A stretch of DNA of 42,220 nt. Origin: Rhodoferax sp. (GTDB taxonomy: Bacteria > Pseudomonadota > Gammaproteobacteria > Burkholderiales > Burkholderiaceae_C). Shown piece by piece: positions 1 to 7,359 of this stretch (the stretch's first letter is position 1; every line of letters begins with the position of its first letter). Made by a program: the position numbers and the translations under genes. The notes beneath the pieces were generated by a model, which did no database searches, was not told the DNA's origin, and was given only the letters and a program-made list of their open reading frames with translations. The stretch covers positions 1-42,220 of the forward strand of contig JAABQI010000285.1 in NCBI GenBank assembly GCA_011391545.1, read 5' to 3'.

Positions 1-135
1 GCGCATGTGCTTGTCGTCCATCGAGAAACCCAGCGGCTCCACCAGGTGCAGGGTGCAGCCGGTGTTGGCCGCCAGGCGAATGACGTTGCCGGTGTTGGGG
101 GGGATTTCAGGCTCGACCAGGACGATATGGAACAT
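1..135 (-). CDS. trmL: tRNA (cytidine(34)-2'-O)-methyltransferase TrmL, N-terminal part
   Basis: Only the first 45 codons lie in the window; the gene runs off the left edge. The visible start reads [17 protein letters not shown] followed by VIRLAANTG and LHLVEPLGF, which is the classic opening of the SPOUT-fold TrmL/YibK family. These enzymes 2'-O-methylate the wobble nucleotide of certain leucine tRNAs using SAM. The ATG at 133-135 (minus) is the natural start because the family begins with this Met. It is co-directional with the comF-type gene upstream, with a 78-bp gap. Identity is quite sure from these residues; the catalytic C-terminal knot is not visible. Confidence 0.88.
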   Translation of the reverse strand, partial: MFHIVLVEPEIPPNTGNVIRLAANTGCTLHLVEPLGFSMDDKHMR

Positions 136-213
136 CGCTGAATTGTCATGCAAGTGAGTTGGGGGCAGAGCACGTCGCCAGGCGGGTGGTCTGACCCGCA
201 AAATTTTCTATTC

Positions 214-909
214 CTATTCAGTGCGCGCGACCACCAGGCCGGTGATGTGGGCGGCACCGGCGGCCCTGAGCACCCGTGCCGCGGTGTAGAGCGAGGTGCC
301 GGTGGTCATCACGTCGTCCACCAGCACCAGGCGCGCGCCCTTCAACAAGGACGCTTTGAGCGGGTCCACCGCAAAGGCCTGGTTCAGGCTGGTCAGCCGT
401 TGGGCGCGCTTGAGGGTGTGCTGCGCCGGCGTGTCGGCAACGCGCAGCAGGACATCGGCGCGGGTTTTGCGCGGGTTGAGTTGCTGCGCCAGCAGCAGCG
501 CCTGGTTGTAGCCGCGCACCTGCAGGCGCTGCCGGGACAGCGGCATGGGCAGCAACAGGTCGGCCGCATCGAGTGCATGCTCGACCCAGGGCGTGGCCTT
601 GAGCAGATCGGCAAAGAACCTGACCACGGCGGGTTGGTCGTGAAACTTGAAGTCGGCCATCAAATGCGCCCAGGGAAAAGCGTAGGACACGGCTGCCAGG
701 CACAGGTCCAGCGGCGGTGCTTCTTTCAGGCAGGCACCGCATCGCGTCAAACCGGCGGGCAAGGGCAGGGCGCAGCTGCCACAGCGGTGCAGGGGTTGGG
801 CAAATTCGGCCACGCAGGCGTCGCAAACGGGTTGCGCCGGCCAGCTGCGGCAAACGCGGCACTGGCTGGCGGGTGGGCGCAACATCCCTGAAAACAGGCT
901 TGTGAACAT
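214..909 (-). CDS. ComF family phosphoribosyltransferase-like protein
   Basis: A 231-residue protein with the ComF layout. The N-terminal third is cysteine rich (C17, C20, then CDAC, CGSC and CGAC pairs), a zinc-ribbon-like region. It is followed by a type I phosphoribosyltransferase domain with the PRPP-loop signature LVLVDDVMTTGTSL near the C-terminus. In competent bacteria ComF helps DNA uptake, and in many proteobacteria it is of unsettled function (GntX-like). I start it at ATG 907-909 (MFTSLF). A longer reading frame starting at 948 would overlap the divergent methyltransferase gene and adds a non-conserved leader. Head-to-head with the BioC-like gene, 37 bp apart. Confidence 0.82.
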   Translation of the reverse strand: MFTSLFSGMLRPPASQCRVCRSWPAQPVCDACVAEFAQPLHRCGSCALPLPAGLTRCGACLKEAPPLDLCLAAVSYAFPWAHLMADFKFHDQPAVVRFFADLLKATPWVEHALDAADLLLPMPLSRQRLQVRGYNQALLLAQQLNPRKTRADVLLRVADTPAQHTLKRAQRLTSLNQAFAVDPLKASLLKGARLVLVDDVMTTGTSLYTAARVLRAAGAAHITGLVVARTE

Positions 910-946
910 ACAGTCAATATACTCGCGTCTCTTTTTCAAATGCGCC

Positions 947-1867
947 ATGGCTGACCAAAACCCTCCCTCCGTTGACCCTCAGGCCGCGCGGCGCTGGCAC
1001 AAGCGGCCGGTGGCCGAGTCTGCCTGGCTGCATGAAGAGGTGGCGCGGCGCATGCAGGAGCGGCTCGACTGGATCAAGAGTCAGCCCCAGAGCTGGGTGC
1101 ATTGGGCGCCGCTCAATGGCGGGATGGAGGCCCATGCCTTGTTGCAGCAACGCTACCCGAAGGCGGCCTGTACCCTGGTCGAGACCAGCGAGGCGCGCGC
1201 CCAGCATGTCGCGCGGAACGTGGCACCGCCCTGGTGGCAGGCGCAGCGCTGGTTGCACGCCAAGCCCCAGGTGGTCACGCAAGTGACGCAGCCCGCCCAG
1301 ATGCTGTGGGCCAACATGAGTTTGCACATGACCGATCAGCCCCAGGCCTTGCTGCAGCAGTGGCATCAGGCCCTGGCGGTGGATGGCTTCCTGATGTTTT
1401 CCTGTCTCGGTCCCGATACGCTGAGGGAATTGCGCGCGCTGTACCGGGCTTTGGGCTGGCCCGCGCCGAGCCATGAATTCACCGACATGCACGATTGGGG
1501 CGACATGTTGGTGGCGGCTGGTTTTGCCGAGCCGGTGATGGACATGGAGCGCATCACGCTCACGTTCGAGACGCCGCAGCGCGTGCTGCAGGAATTAAGG
1601 GGCCTGGGGCGCAACCTCCATCTGGAGCGCTTTCAGGCTTTGCGCGGGCGCCGCTGGCACGGCCAGTTGCTGCAGGCCATCGAAAATAGCGCCATGCAAG
1701 TCACGTTTGAAGTGGTGTATGGCCATGCCTTCAAGCCGGCATCCAAGCTCTCGGTGCGGGCGCAAAGTGAAATTTCCCTGGATCAGATGCGCGCCGCCCT
1801 GACGCGCGGCAAAGTCCAGGGCGCTGCTCGCGCCATTCCAAAATCGGGTCTTGACCAATATGAATGA
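947..1867 (+). CDS. BioC-like class I SAM-dependent methyltransferase with degenerate SAM motif
   Basis: A 306-residue protein resembling malonyl-ACP O-methyltransferase BioC in its second half: a segment FSCLGPDTLRELR, then FTDMHDWGDMLVAAGF and PVMDMERITLTF, all BioC hallmarks. BioC masks the malonyl carboxyl group to start biotin synthesis. However, the glycine-rich SAM motif I (normally LDLGCGTG-like) is replaced here by a stretch reading WVHWAPLNGG, so catalytic activity is uncertain. No other bio gene is in the window. The start is ATG 947 (MADQNPP); an upstream GTG at 902 is possible but overlaps the divergent comF gene. The stop overlaps the next gene's start by 8 nt, suggesting coupled translation. 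BioC family is likely; the function is open. Confidence 0.62.
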   Translation: MADQNPPSVDPQAARRWHKRPVAESAWLHEEVARRMQERLDWIKSQPQSWVHWAPLNGGMEAHALLQQRYPKAACTLVETSEARAQHVARNVAPPWWQAQRWLHAKPQVVTQVTQPAQMLWANMSLHMTDQPQALLQQWHQALAVDGFLMFSCLGPDTLRELRALYRALGWPAPSHEFTDMHDWGDMLVAAGFAEPVMDMERITLTFETPQRVLQELRGLGRNLHLERFQALRGRRWHGQLLQAIENSAMQVTFEVVYGHAFKPASKLSVRAQSEISLDQMRAALTRGKVQGAARAIPKSGLDQYE

Positions 1868-2087
1868 ATTTGAATTTCGCTGGGTGCTGATGGTGCTGGT
1901 TCTGCTGATTTTTGGCTTGTCGTTTGCGGCGCTGTTGTGGGCGGCTTGGCGTCACCATCGCCGTGGCGACCTGGATAGGGGCAACTTTCATAGCTCACTG
2001 GCTGTCGAGATGGCCTGGACGGTTGCGCCTTGCATCATCGTGTTGCTGCTGGTATGGCCGACGGCGCGCGTTTTCTGGACCCATTGA
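1860..2087 (+). CDS. Stand-alone COX2 transmembrane-domain protein (75 aa)
   Basis: A 75-residue membrane protein: TM1 at about residues 6-30, a basic loop (RHHRRGDLDR), then NFHSSLAVEMAWTVAP at 42-57 and TM2 to about residue 72. The FHxxxxxExxWTxxP pattern matches the second-helix entry of cytochrome c oxidase subunit II, including E50, the position of the K-pathway entrance Glu. There is no CuA domain. ATG 1860 overlaps the stop of the upstream methyltransferase gene, so translation is probably coupled; coxB follows after 145 bp. It may be an accessory subunit or assembly factor of the adjacent oxidase, or a relic of a second coxB. Domain recognition is good; the role is inferred. Confidence 0.7.
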   Translation: MNEFEFRWVLMVLVLLIFGLSFAALLWAAWRHHRRGDLDRGNFHSSLAVEMAWTVAPCIIVLLLVWPTARVFWTH

Positions 2088-2232
2088 CCGCACCAGGATT
2101 GCCTTGGGTATGGGGTTTCCCCCTGTGTTTTACGGGCAATTTTGGGAGGATGATCCATTAGAATAGATTGATAGATGTCAACCAAACGTTCAATCGTTGA
2201 CCATCACTCCCCCAAAAGAAGGACAGCAATTT
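2088..2232 (+). promoter_or_regulatory. coxB leader region with a GTCAAC/GTTGAC inverted repeat
   Basis: This 145-bp gap precedes coxB. It contains a perfect 6-bp inverted repeat, GTCAAC (2177-2182) and GTTGAC (2196-2201), separated by 13 nt. There is also a short GGGG-TTT-CCCC hairpin at 2112-2122 and a TAGAAT (2159-2164) that could be a -10 box, although I find no good -35 at the right distance. The coxB ribosome binding site AGAAGGA sits just before the ATG at 2233. An operator or leader structure is possible but unproven. Confidence 0.3.
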
Positions 2233-3084
2233 ATGCGTAGCATGTACAAGTTTGCCCTGAGCGTTCTGCTGGCGTCAGGTTCGGCTGCCGCTTTGGCGGG
2301 ATATGCCTACAATTTTCCGGATCCGGTGACACCGATTGCCCGCGAAACGCTGCACATGCACAACCTGGTGATGGTGGTGATCCTGGTGCTGTTTTTCCTG
2401 GTGTTTGGTCTGTTGATCTATTCTTTTCGCGTGCATCGCAAGGACGCCGGTTACAAGGCGGCCAATTACACGGGACCGACCAACCGCAAGCAATGGCTCT
2501 GGGTGCTGTCACCGTTTGCCCTGCTGGCCTTCCTTGATTACGTGGTAATTGGTATCCCTGCCTACCATGCGGTGGTGATGTACGAAGACACCAAGACCGA
2601 CGCCGAATTGGTGGTGAAGGTGACGGGCAGCCAGTGGTTGTGGCAATACGAGTTTCCTGCTGAGGGCGTGAGCTTCACCAGTCGCATGACGACCCCGCGC
2701 GATCAAATTGACAGCGGCGCTGCCAAGGGTGAGCATTACCTGCTGGAGGTGGACAACCCGCTGGTCTTGCCTGTGAACAAAAAAGTGCGTTTCATCACCA
2801 CCTCGAATGACGTGATCCACAGCTGGTGGGTGCCGGCGTTTGGTGTCAAGCGCGATGCGGTTCCTGGCTTCCTGCGGGAATTCTGGGCCACGGTTGAAAA
2901 AACCGGCACCTACCGCGGTCAATGTTCCGAGTTGTGTGGCAAGGAGCACGGTTTCATGCCGGTCGTGGTCAATGTGGTGACTCAGGAAGAGTTCGCCACC
3001 TGGCTGGCCAGCAAAAAGGCCGCAGCGGCACCAACAGCGGCCGTTGCGCCCGTTGCGCAGCTGGTGCTTGCAAAAGCTCAGTAA
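2233..3084 (+). CDS. coxB: Cytochrome c oxidase subunit II (CuA subunit)
   Basis: A 283-residue COX2. It has a signal-like N-terminus, TM helices at about 43-64 and 89-111, and a periplasmic cupredoxin domain. The CuA ligands are all present: H196 (IHSWW), then C231, E233, C235, H239 and M242 in QCSELCGKEHGFM. The aromatic patch is present as GSQWLWQYE. It receives electrons from cytochrome c and passes them to heme a in CoxA. I chose ATG 2233 because AGAAGGA lies just upstream; an in-frame TTG at 2197 is worse. Two oddities: there is no C-terminal cytochrome c domain, and the usual Glu at the cytoplasmic start of TM2 (the K-pathway entrance) aligns with Q87. Confidence 0.95.
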   Translation: MRSMYKFALSVLLASGSAAALAGYAYNFPDPVTPIARETLHMHNLVMVVILVLFFLVFGLLIYSFRVHRKDAGYKAANYTGPTNRKQWLWVLSPFALLAFLDYVVIGIPAYHAVVMYEDTKTDAELVVKVTGSQWLWQYEFPAEGVSFTSRMTTPRDQIDSGAAKGEHYLLEVDNPLVLPVNKKVRFITTSNDVIHSWWVPAFGVKRDAVPGFLREFWATVEKTGTYRGQCSELCGKEHGFMPVVVNVVTQEEFATWLASKKAAAAPTAAVAPVAQLVLAKAQ

Positions 3085-3124
3085 TCCCGTATCAGTTTTA
3101 GAAATTCAGCAGAAGGAGTTGGCA

Positions 3125-4729
3125 ATGGCACACGATATGGCACATGGCTTGCCGGTAGGTGATTCCCATGCGGGGCATTACAAGGGGGGTTGGCTGCGCT
3201 GGCTGGAAACCACCAACCACAAAGACATCGGGATCATGTACCTGATTTTTGGCTTTGCCATGCTGTTTGTCGGTGGCGCCATGATTCTGGTGGTGCGCGC
3301 CGAGTTGTTTCAGCCCGGCCTGCAATTTGTGCAGCCCGAGCTGTTCAACCAGTTGATCACCCTGCATGGTTTGGTCATGGTGTTTGGCTTTGCCATGCCG
3401 GCGGCCACCGGCCTGGCCAATTACATGCTGCCCATGATGATTGGCGCGCCTGACATGGCGCTGCCCCGTTTGAACAACTGGGGTTTCTGGATCTTGCCGC
3501 CAGCGGCCATCATGCTGACGCTGCCGTTCTTCCTTGGTTTGATGGGTGTTGGCCCAGGTGGCGTCGATACCGGCTGGACCATGTACGCACCGCTGTCGAT
3601 TCAAAGCGGCTGGGGCATGGACTTTGCCATTTTTGCCATTCACATGCTCGGTGTGTCGTCCATTCTGGGCTCGATCAACGTGATTGTGACCATCTTGAAC
3701 ATGCGCGCGCCCGGCATGACCATCATGAAGATGCCGCTGTTCGCCCATGGCTTCCTGATGACGGCCGTGCTGCTCATCACCATCATGCCGGTGTTTGCCG
3801 GGGGTGTGACGATGGTGCTGATGGACCGTCACTTTGGCACCCATTTCTTCAACGCCGCCGGTGGTGGTGACCCGGTGCTGTGGCAACACATCTTCTGGTT
3901 CATGGGCCACCCCGAGGTGTATGTGCTGCTGCTGCCGATTGCCGGCGCGCTGCCGCATGTGTTTTCGGCCTTTGCCCGCAAGCCGATTTATGGTTACAAG
4001 GCGCAGGTGTATTCCTTCTGGTGGATTGCCGGACTGGGCTTGATCGTGTGGGCGCACCACATGTTCACCAGCGGCATGTCGCTGGGCGGGCAGCTCTATT
4101 TCATGTACATCACCATGGCGATCTCGTTCCCGCTGGCGGTGCTGTTTTTCTGCTGGATAGCCACGGTCTGGCAGGGTTCCATTTCGTTTGAGACGCCGAT
4201 GCTGTTTGCCCTGGGCTTCCTGGTGTTGTTTGGCTGGGGCGGCCTGACCGGCCTGGCCCTGTCGGACGCCGCCGCCGACCCGCAGTACCACAACGCCTAC
4301 TTCCTGGTGGCGCACTTCCATTACGCGTTTTACCCGTCGGCGGTGATGGGGGCGATGGCGGCGGTGTATTACTGGCTGCCCAAGTGGACCGGCCACATGC
4401 TTGATGAAACCATGGGCAAGTGGCACTTCTGGGTGGCCGTGGTGGGCTTCAACCTGACCTTCATTCCGCAGTTTTTTGTCGGCCTGGCGGGCATGCCGCG
4501 CCGTATTCCAGACTACCCGCTCATGTTCACCGAATGGAACATGCTGTCGAGCATTGGTGCCTTTATTCTGGGTGCGTCCCATCTGATCTTTGTCTATAAC
4601 GTGGTCAAGACCATCAAGGGTGGTGAAAAGGCGGGTGACAAGGCATGGGAAGGTGCCGAGGGTCTGGAGTGGACTGTGCCATCCCCCGCGCCCTACCACA
4701 CCTTCGAGACGCCTCCGGTCATCAAGTAA
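3125..4729 (+). CDS. coxA: Cytochrome c oxidase subunit I, A-family variant lacking K-pathway residues
   Basis: A 534-residue, 12-helix COX1. Metal ligands are complete: heme a H81 and H399, heme a3 H397, CuB H262, H311 and H312, with the cross-linking Y266 in GHPEVY. The D-pathway is intact (N99, D110, N117/N118, E264), as are the heme-propionate arginines R459/R460. The K-pathway is not: gapless alignment to Rhodobacter numbering puts P277 at S299, L337 at T359 and L340 at K362. The Mg-site Asp (D412) is N390. AGAAGGAG at 3111-3118 fixes the start at ATG 3125. It forms the catalytic core with CoxB and CoxC. Subunit identity is certain; the functional consequence of the substitutions is inferred. 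Confidence 0.97.
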   Translation: MAHDMAHGLPVGDSHAGHYKGGWLRWLETTNHKDIGIMYLIFGFAMLFVGGAMILVVRAELFQPGLQFVQPELFNQLITLHGLVMVFGFAMPAATGLANYMLPMMIGAPDMALPRLNNWGFWILPPAAIMLTLPFFLGLMGVGPGGVDTGWTMYAPLSIQSGWGMDFAIFAIHMLGVSSILGSINVIVTILNMRAPGMTIMKMPLFAHGFLMTAVLLITIMPVFAGGVTMVLMDRHFGTHFFNAAGGGDPVLWQHIFWFMGHPEVYVLLLPIAGALPHVFSAFARKPIYGYKAQVYSFWWIAGLGLIVWAHHMFTSGMSLGGQLYFMYITMAISFPLAVLFFCWIATVWQGSISFETPMLFALGFLVLFGWGGLTGLALSDAAADPQYHNAYFLVAHFHYAFYPSAVMGAMAAVYYWLPKWTGHMLDETMGKWHFWVAVVGFNLTFIPQFFVGLAGMPRRIPDYPLMFTEWNMLSSIGAFILGASHLIFVYNVVKTIKGGEKAGDKAWEGAEGLEWTVPSPAPYHTFETPPVIK

Positions 4730-4747
4730 GTTGAGTTCGAGACACCG

Positions 4748-4894
4748 ATGAAATTGCCTGAAACGCAAAACAGCCCCTTTGATGCGGCCGAGTGGGAAAA
4801 GCGCAAGCGTGGCAACAAGCGCCTGGGCTACGTCATTGCTGTCATTGTGTTGGCCATATTTTTGGGTTCCATATGGAAATACCGCCCCTTTTGA
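4748..4894 (+). CDS. Small single-TM cytochrome oxidase assembly-type protein (48 aa)
   Basis: A 48-residue protein with a charged N-terminal half (AEWEKRKRGNKR) and one membrane helix at about residues 28-42, ending in WKYRPF. It lies 18 bp after coxA and its end overlaps the ctaG start by 22 nt. In Burkholderiales a tiny protein at exactly this place is usually annotated as a cytochrome oxidase small assembly protein. The position, composition and overlap with ctaG support a real gene. Its molecular role is not known to me. Confidence 0.72.
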   Translation: MKLPETQNSPFDAAEWEKRKRGNKRLGYVIAVIVLAIFLGSIWKYRPF

Positions 4895-5445
4895 CAGGAC
4901 AGACCGGGGCTGAGCGTCAGCGCAGCAATGTGCGGATGGCGATCAAGCTCGGTTTTGTGGCCCTGTTCTTTGTCGGTTTTGGCTTCGGCATGGTGCCCCT
5001 GTACGACGTGTTTTGCGAGATCACCGGACTCAACGGCAAAACCAACAGCGTGGCCATGGAGGCAAACAAAAACACGCAGGTCGATCTGTCGCGCTCGGTC
5101 AACGTCGAGTTCTTGAGCCACACCATGCCCGGCGTGGGCCTGAGCTTCAAGCCCGAGCAGTTCTCCATTCGCATCCACCCCGGCGAGATTTCCCGCATGA
5201 ATTACACCGTGACCAACAACAGTGACCAGGTGTTTGTGGGGCAGGCCATTCCCAGTGTGACCCCCGCGGTGGCGTCGCTGCACTTTGAGAAGCTGGAGTG
5301 TTTCTGCTTCGAGCAGCAAACCTTCCAGCCGGGCGAGTCGCGCACCATGCCTGTGGTGTTTGTCGTCAATCCGAAGATGGACCGTGATCTGCGCACCGTG
5401 ACGCTCTCGTACACATTTTTTGAAGCCATCAAGACAAAAAGCTGA
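4873..5445 (+). CDS. ctaG: Cytochrome c oxidase assembly protein CtaG/Cox11
   Basis: A 190-residue Cox11-family copper chaperone that delivers copper to the CuB site of subunit I. One N-terminal membrane helix (about residues 22-42, containing FFVGFGFGMVPLYDVFC) is followed by an Ig-like periplasmic domain. The copper motif CFCF is present in KLECFCFEQQTF, and the family segment NPGE-like HPGEISRMNYTVTN is visible. The start at ATG 4873 lies inside the end of the upstream small gene, which suggests coupled translation; a later Met before the helix is a weaker alternative. The coxC gene follows after only 15 bp, leaving no room for the DUF2970 gene often found here in related clusters. Confidence 0.93.
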   Translation: MEIPPLLTGQTGAERQRSNVRMAIKLGFVALFFVGFGFGMVPLYDVFCEITGLNGKTNSVAMEANKNTQVDLSRSVNVEFLSHTMPGVGLSFKPEQFSIRIHPGEISRMNYTVTNNSDQVFVGQAIPSVTPAVASLHFEKLECFCFEQQTFQPGESRTMPVVFVVNPKMDRDLRTVTLSYTFFEAIKTKS

Positions 5446-5460
5446 CCGTTAAGGAAAAAA

Positions 5461-6324
5461 ATGACAAACGCTACCCAAGCTACTGCGCGCGGACATTACT
5501 TTGTGCCGGCTGCCAGCCATTACTCGACGTTCTTGTCGGTCGGCATCTTCATGCTCGCCCTCGGCTTCATTTTCAGGATCAACGGCATTCCCCCAGGCAT
5601 CTGGAGCATGCTGATTGGCGCAGCGCTGATCATTTATGTGATTGTGGGCTGGTTTGGCGAATTGATCAGTGAAAACCTGCGCGGCGCCTACACCCTGTGG
5701 GAAGACCGCTCCTACCGCATCGGCATGGTCTGGTTCATCTTCTCTGAGGTGATGTTTTTCGCCTGCTTCTTCGGTGCGCTGTATTACCTTCGCCAGATTT
5801 CGCTGCCGGAGCTGGGTGGCTACGAGGCGATGTTTACGCCCTATGAAAAGTTCACCAGTGCCTGGCCCAGCGCCGGCCCAATGGGCGACCCCTTCACCCC
5901 GATGGCTGCCTGGGGCATTCCCGCCATCAACACCATGCTGCTGCTGACATCAGGTGCCACGCTGACCTGGGCGCACTGGGGCCTCATCAAAGGCAAGCAA
6001 AGCCAGCTCACCTGGGGTCTGGCCATGACGGTCGCGCTGGGCATCACCTTCATGGGTTTTCAGGTGTATGAATACGCCCATGCCTATGCCGAGATGGGCC
6101 TGACGCTGGGTGCTGGTGTTTATGGCGCCACGTTTTACATCCTGACCGGTTTTCACGGCATGCACGTCACCTTGGGCACCATCATGCTGATCGTCATGCT
6201 GGGGCGTGGCATGAAAGGTCACTTCTCGGAGCACAACCATTTTTCCTTTGAGGCGGTGGCCTGGTACTGGCACTTTGTGGACGTGGTCTGGCTGATTCTG
6301 TTTGTGTTTGTTTACATTCTTTAA
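5461..6324 (+). CDS. coxC: Cytochrome c oxidase subunit III
   Basis: A 287-residue COX3 with seven predicted membrane helices. Recognisable segments are GIPPGIWSMLIG, the conserved ENLRGAYTLWEDRSYRIGMVWF region (split here for brevity: WFGELISENLRG then YRIGMVWFIFSEVMFF), the HWGLIKG stretch, YEYAHAYAEMGLTLGAGVYG, FHGMHVTLGT, and the C-terminal FEAVAWYWHFVDVVWL. Subunit III stabilises the catalytic core and the D-pathway proton uptake side. The start at ATG 5461 follows TAAGGAAAAAA. It closes the structural part of the operon, and a GNRA-loop hairpin follows at 6358-6373. Confidence 0.96.
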   Translation: MTNATQATARGHYFVPAASHYSTFLSVGIFMLALGFIFRINGIPPGIWSMLIGAALIIYVIVGWFGELISENLRGAYTLWEDRSYRIGMVWFIFSEVMFFACFFGALYYLRQISLPELGGYEAMFTPYEKFTSAWPSAGPMGDPFTPMAAWGIPAINTMLLLTSGATLTWAHWGLIKGKQSQLTWGLAMTVALGITFMGFQVYEYAHAYAEMGLTLGAGVYGATFYILTGFHGMHVTLGTIMLIVMLGRGMKGHFSEHNHFSFEAVAWYWHFVDVVWLILFVFVYIL

Positions 6325-6357
6325 GACTGCCATTCACCCGCCATTGTTGGCCGGCAC

Positions 6358-6373
6358 GCCCGCGAAAGCGGGC
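6358..6373. terminator. GAAA-loop hairpin between convergent coxC and twin-TM gene
   Basis: A perfect 6-bp stem, GCCCGC/GCGGGC, closes a GAAA tetraloop between the coxC stop (6324) and the stop of the minus-strand gene (6382). It lies between convergent genes, where a bidirectional terminator is expected. There is no convincing T-tract on either strand, so termination strength is unclear. Confidence 0.5.
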
Positions 6374-6381
6374 TTCAGAGA

Positions 6382-6588
6382 TCAGCCCCGGCCTGGAATC
6401 AGGCCGAAATAAAAGCTGGCGACCAGCACCACAAACAAGCCGATCGACAAGCTGATGCGCACGGTCAGGGCTTGCACCACCCGTTTGCGCTTGTCCGGGT
6501 CGTCGGTCTTGAAGAGCAGGGCCAGCGCACTGAATAGGCTTACCAAAATCAGTGCCAAGGTTCCCAGAATTAAAATTTTCGCCAGCAT
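6382..6588 (-). CDS. Twin transmembrane protein, DUF2909 family
   Basis: A 68-residue protein with two membrane helices (about residues 4-26 and 46-63) joined by a charged loop, KTDDPDKRKR. This matches the short twin-TM (DUF2909) proteins that sit between coxC and SURF1 in Burkholderiales oxidase clusters, normally on the opposite strand as here. I place the start at ATG 6586-6588 (MLAKILIL); a much longer open frame upstream is antisense to SURF1 and not credible. It is divergent from SURF1 with a 30-bp gap. It is a presumed oxidase biogenesis accessory; the function is not established. Confidence 0.78.
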   Translation of the reverse strand: MLAKILILGTLALILVSLFSALALLFKTDDPDKRKRVVQALTVRISLSIGLFVVLVASFYFGLIPGRG

Positions 6589-6618
6589 CGCAGTCTCTTT
6601 GAAAAGTTTGACTGCATT

Positions 6619-7359
6619 ATGCTTTTTAACCATTGGCCCATGTTCCAGAATCGTTTCCAAATCCGCCTGATCCCCACGTTGGCCATGCTGCTGGGCCTGG
6701 TCATGTTCATCTATCTTGGGCTTTGGCAAAGCGGCAAGGGTGACCGTCTGGCCCTGGAACTGGCGCAGCGCGCGCAGCGCAGCCAGTTGGGTCCCACCGT
6801 GATGACCGGGCAATTGGTGGATGCCCAGGCGGCACAGGATGCAGCCTTCAACGTGATGGGGACCTACGAGGCGCAGCACCAGATTTTTCTGGACAACCGC
6901 CAGGAGAATGACCAGCCCGGCGTCCACGTCATCACCCCCTTGAAGATTGAAGGGAGTGAAACCCGTGTCCTGATCAACCGTGGCTGGATTGGCTGGACCC
7001 AGGGGCGCTCGGTGCTGCCGGTGGTGGCAACACCCGACGGCCGGGTAAAGATTACCGGCATCGCCAACGTCCCGTCCACCAAGAAGTTTTTCCTGATGCC
7101 GGAGCATGCCGAGGCGCAGGCCACGCTGTGGTCGCGGGTGGACCTGCAGCGCTTCGAGAAACTGGTTGGCCATCCGCTGCAGCCGGTCGTTTTGCAGCAG
7201 ACCGGCGGTGACGCGCCCGACACGCTGGTGCGCCGTTGGATGCCCCCGGAAGACCGCGTGGGCATGCACCGGGGCTATGCGTTTCAGTGGTTTGGCATGG
7301 CGGCTGCGCTGCTGCTGTTTTACCTGTTTGCCAGTTTCCGAAAAAGTGAGACGTCATGA
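6619..7359 (+). CDS. SURF1 family cytochrome oxidase biogenesis protein
   Basis: A 246-residue protein with the SURF1 topology: one N-terminal helix (GLVMFIYLGLWQ, followed by the K-x-x-R segment GKGDRLALEL), a periplasmic domain with the hallmarks GTYEAQHQIFLDNR and VLINRGWI, and a C-terminal helix after HRGYAFQWFGMAA. SURF1 proteins help insert heme a into subunit I. The start at ATG 6619 could also be the Met at 6640. The last codons overlap the next gene by 4 nt (ATGA), so the two are translationally coupled. Confidence 0.9.
   Translation: MLFNHWPMFQNRFQIRLIPTLAMLLGLVMFIYLGLWQSGKGDRLALELAQRAQRSQLGPTVMTGQLVDAQAAQDAAFNVMGTYEAQHQIFLDNRQENDQPGVHVITPLKIEGSETRVLINRGWIGWTQGRSVLPVVATPDGRVKITGIANVPSTKKFFLMPEHAEAQATLWSRVDLQRFEKLVGHPLQPVVLQQTGGDAPDTLVRRWMPPEDRVGMHRGYAFQWFGMAAALLLFYLFASFRKSETS

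Noticed and set aside
182-199. GCGGGT/ACCCGC hairpin between comF and trmL as a terminator
   Set aside because: For the minus-strand genes the AT run precedes rather than follows the stem, so it does not look like a terminator.
3098-4768. 556-codon open frame antisense to coxA
   Set aside because: It is the opposite-strand shadow of a highly conserved gene in GC-rich DNA. The translation is rich in His/Gln/Arg, has no domain I recognise and has no ribosome site.
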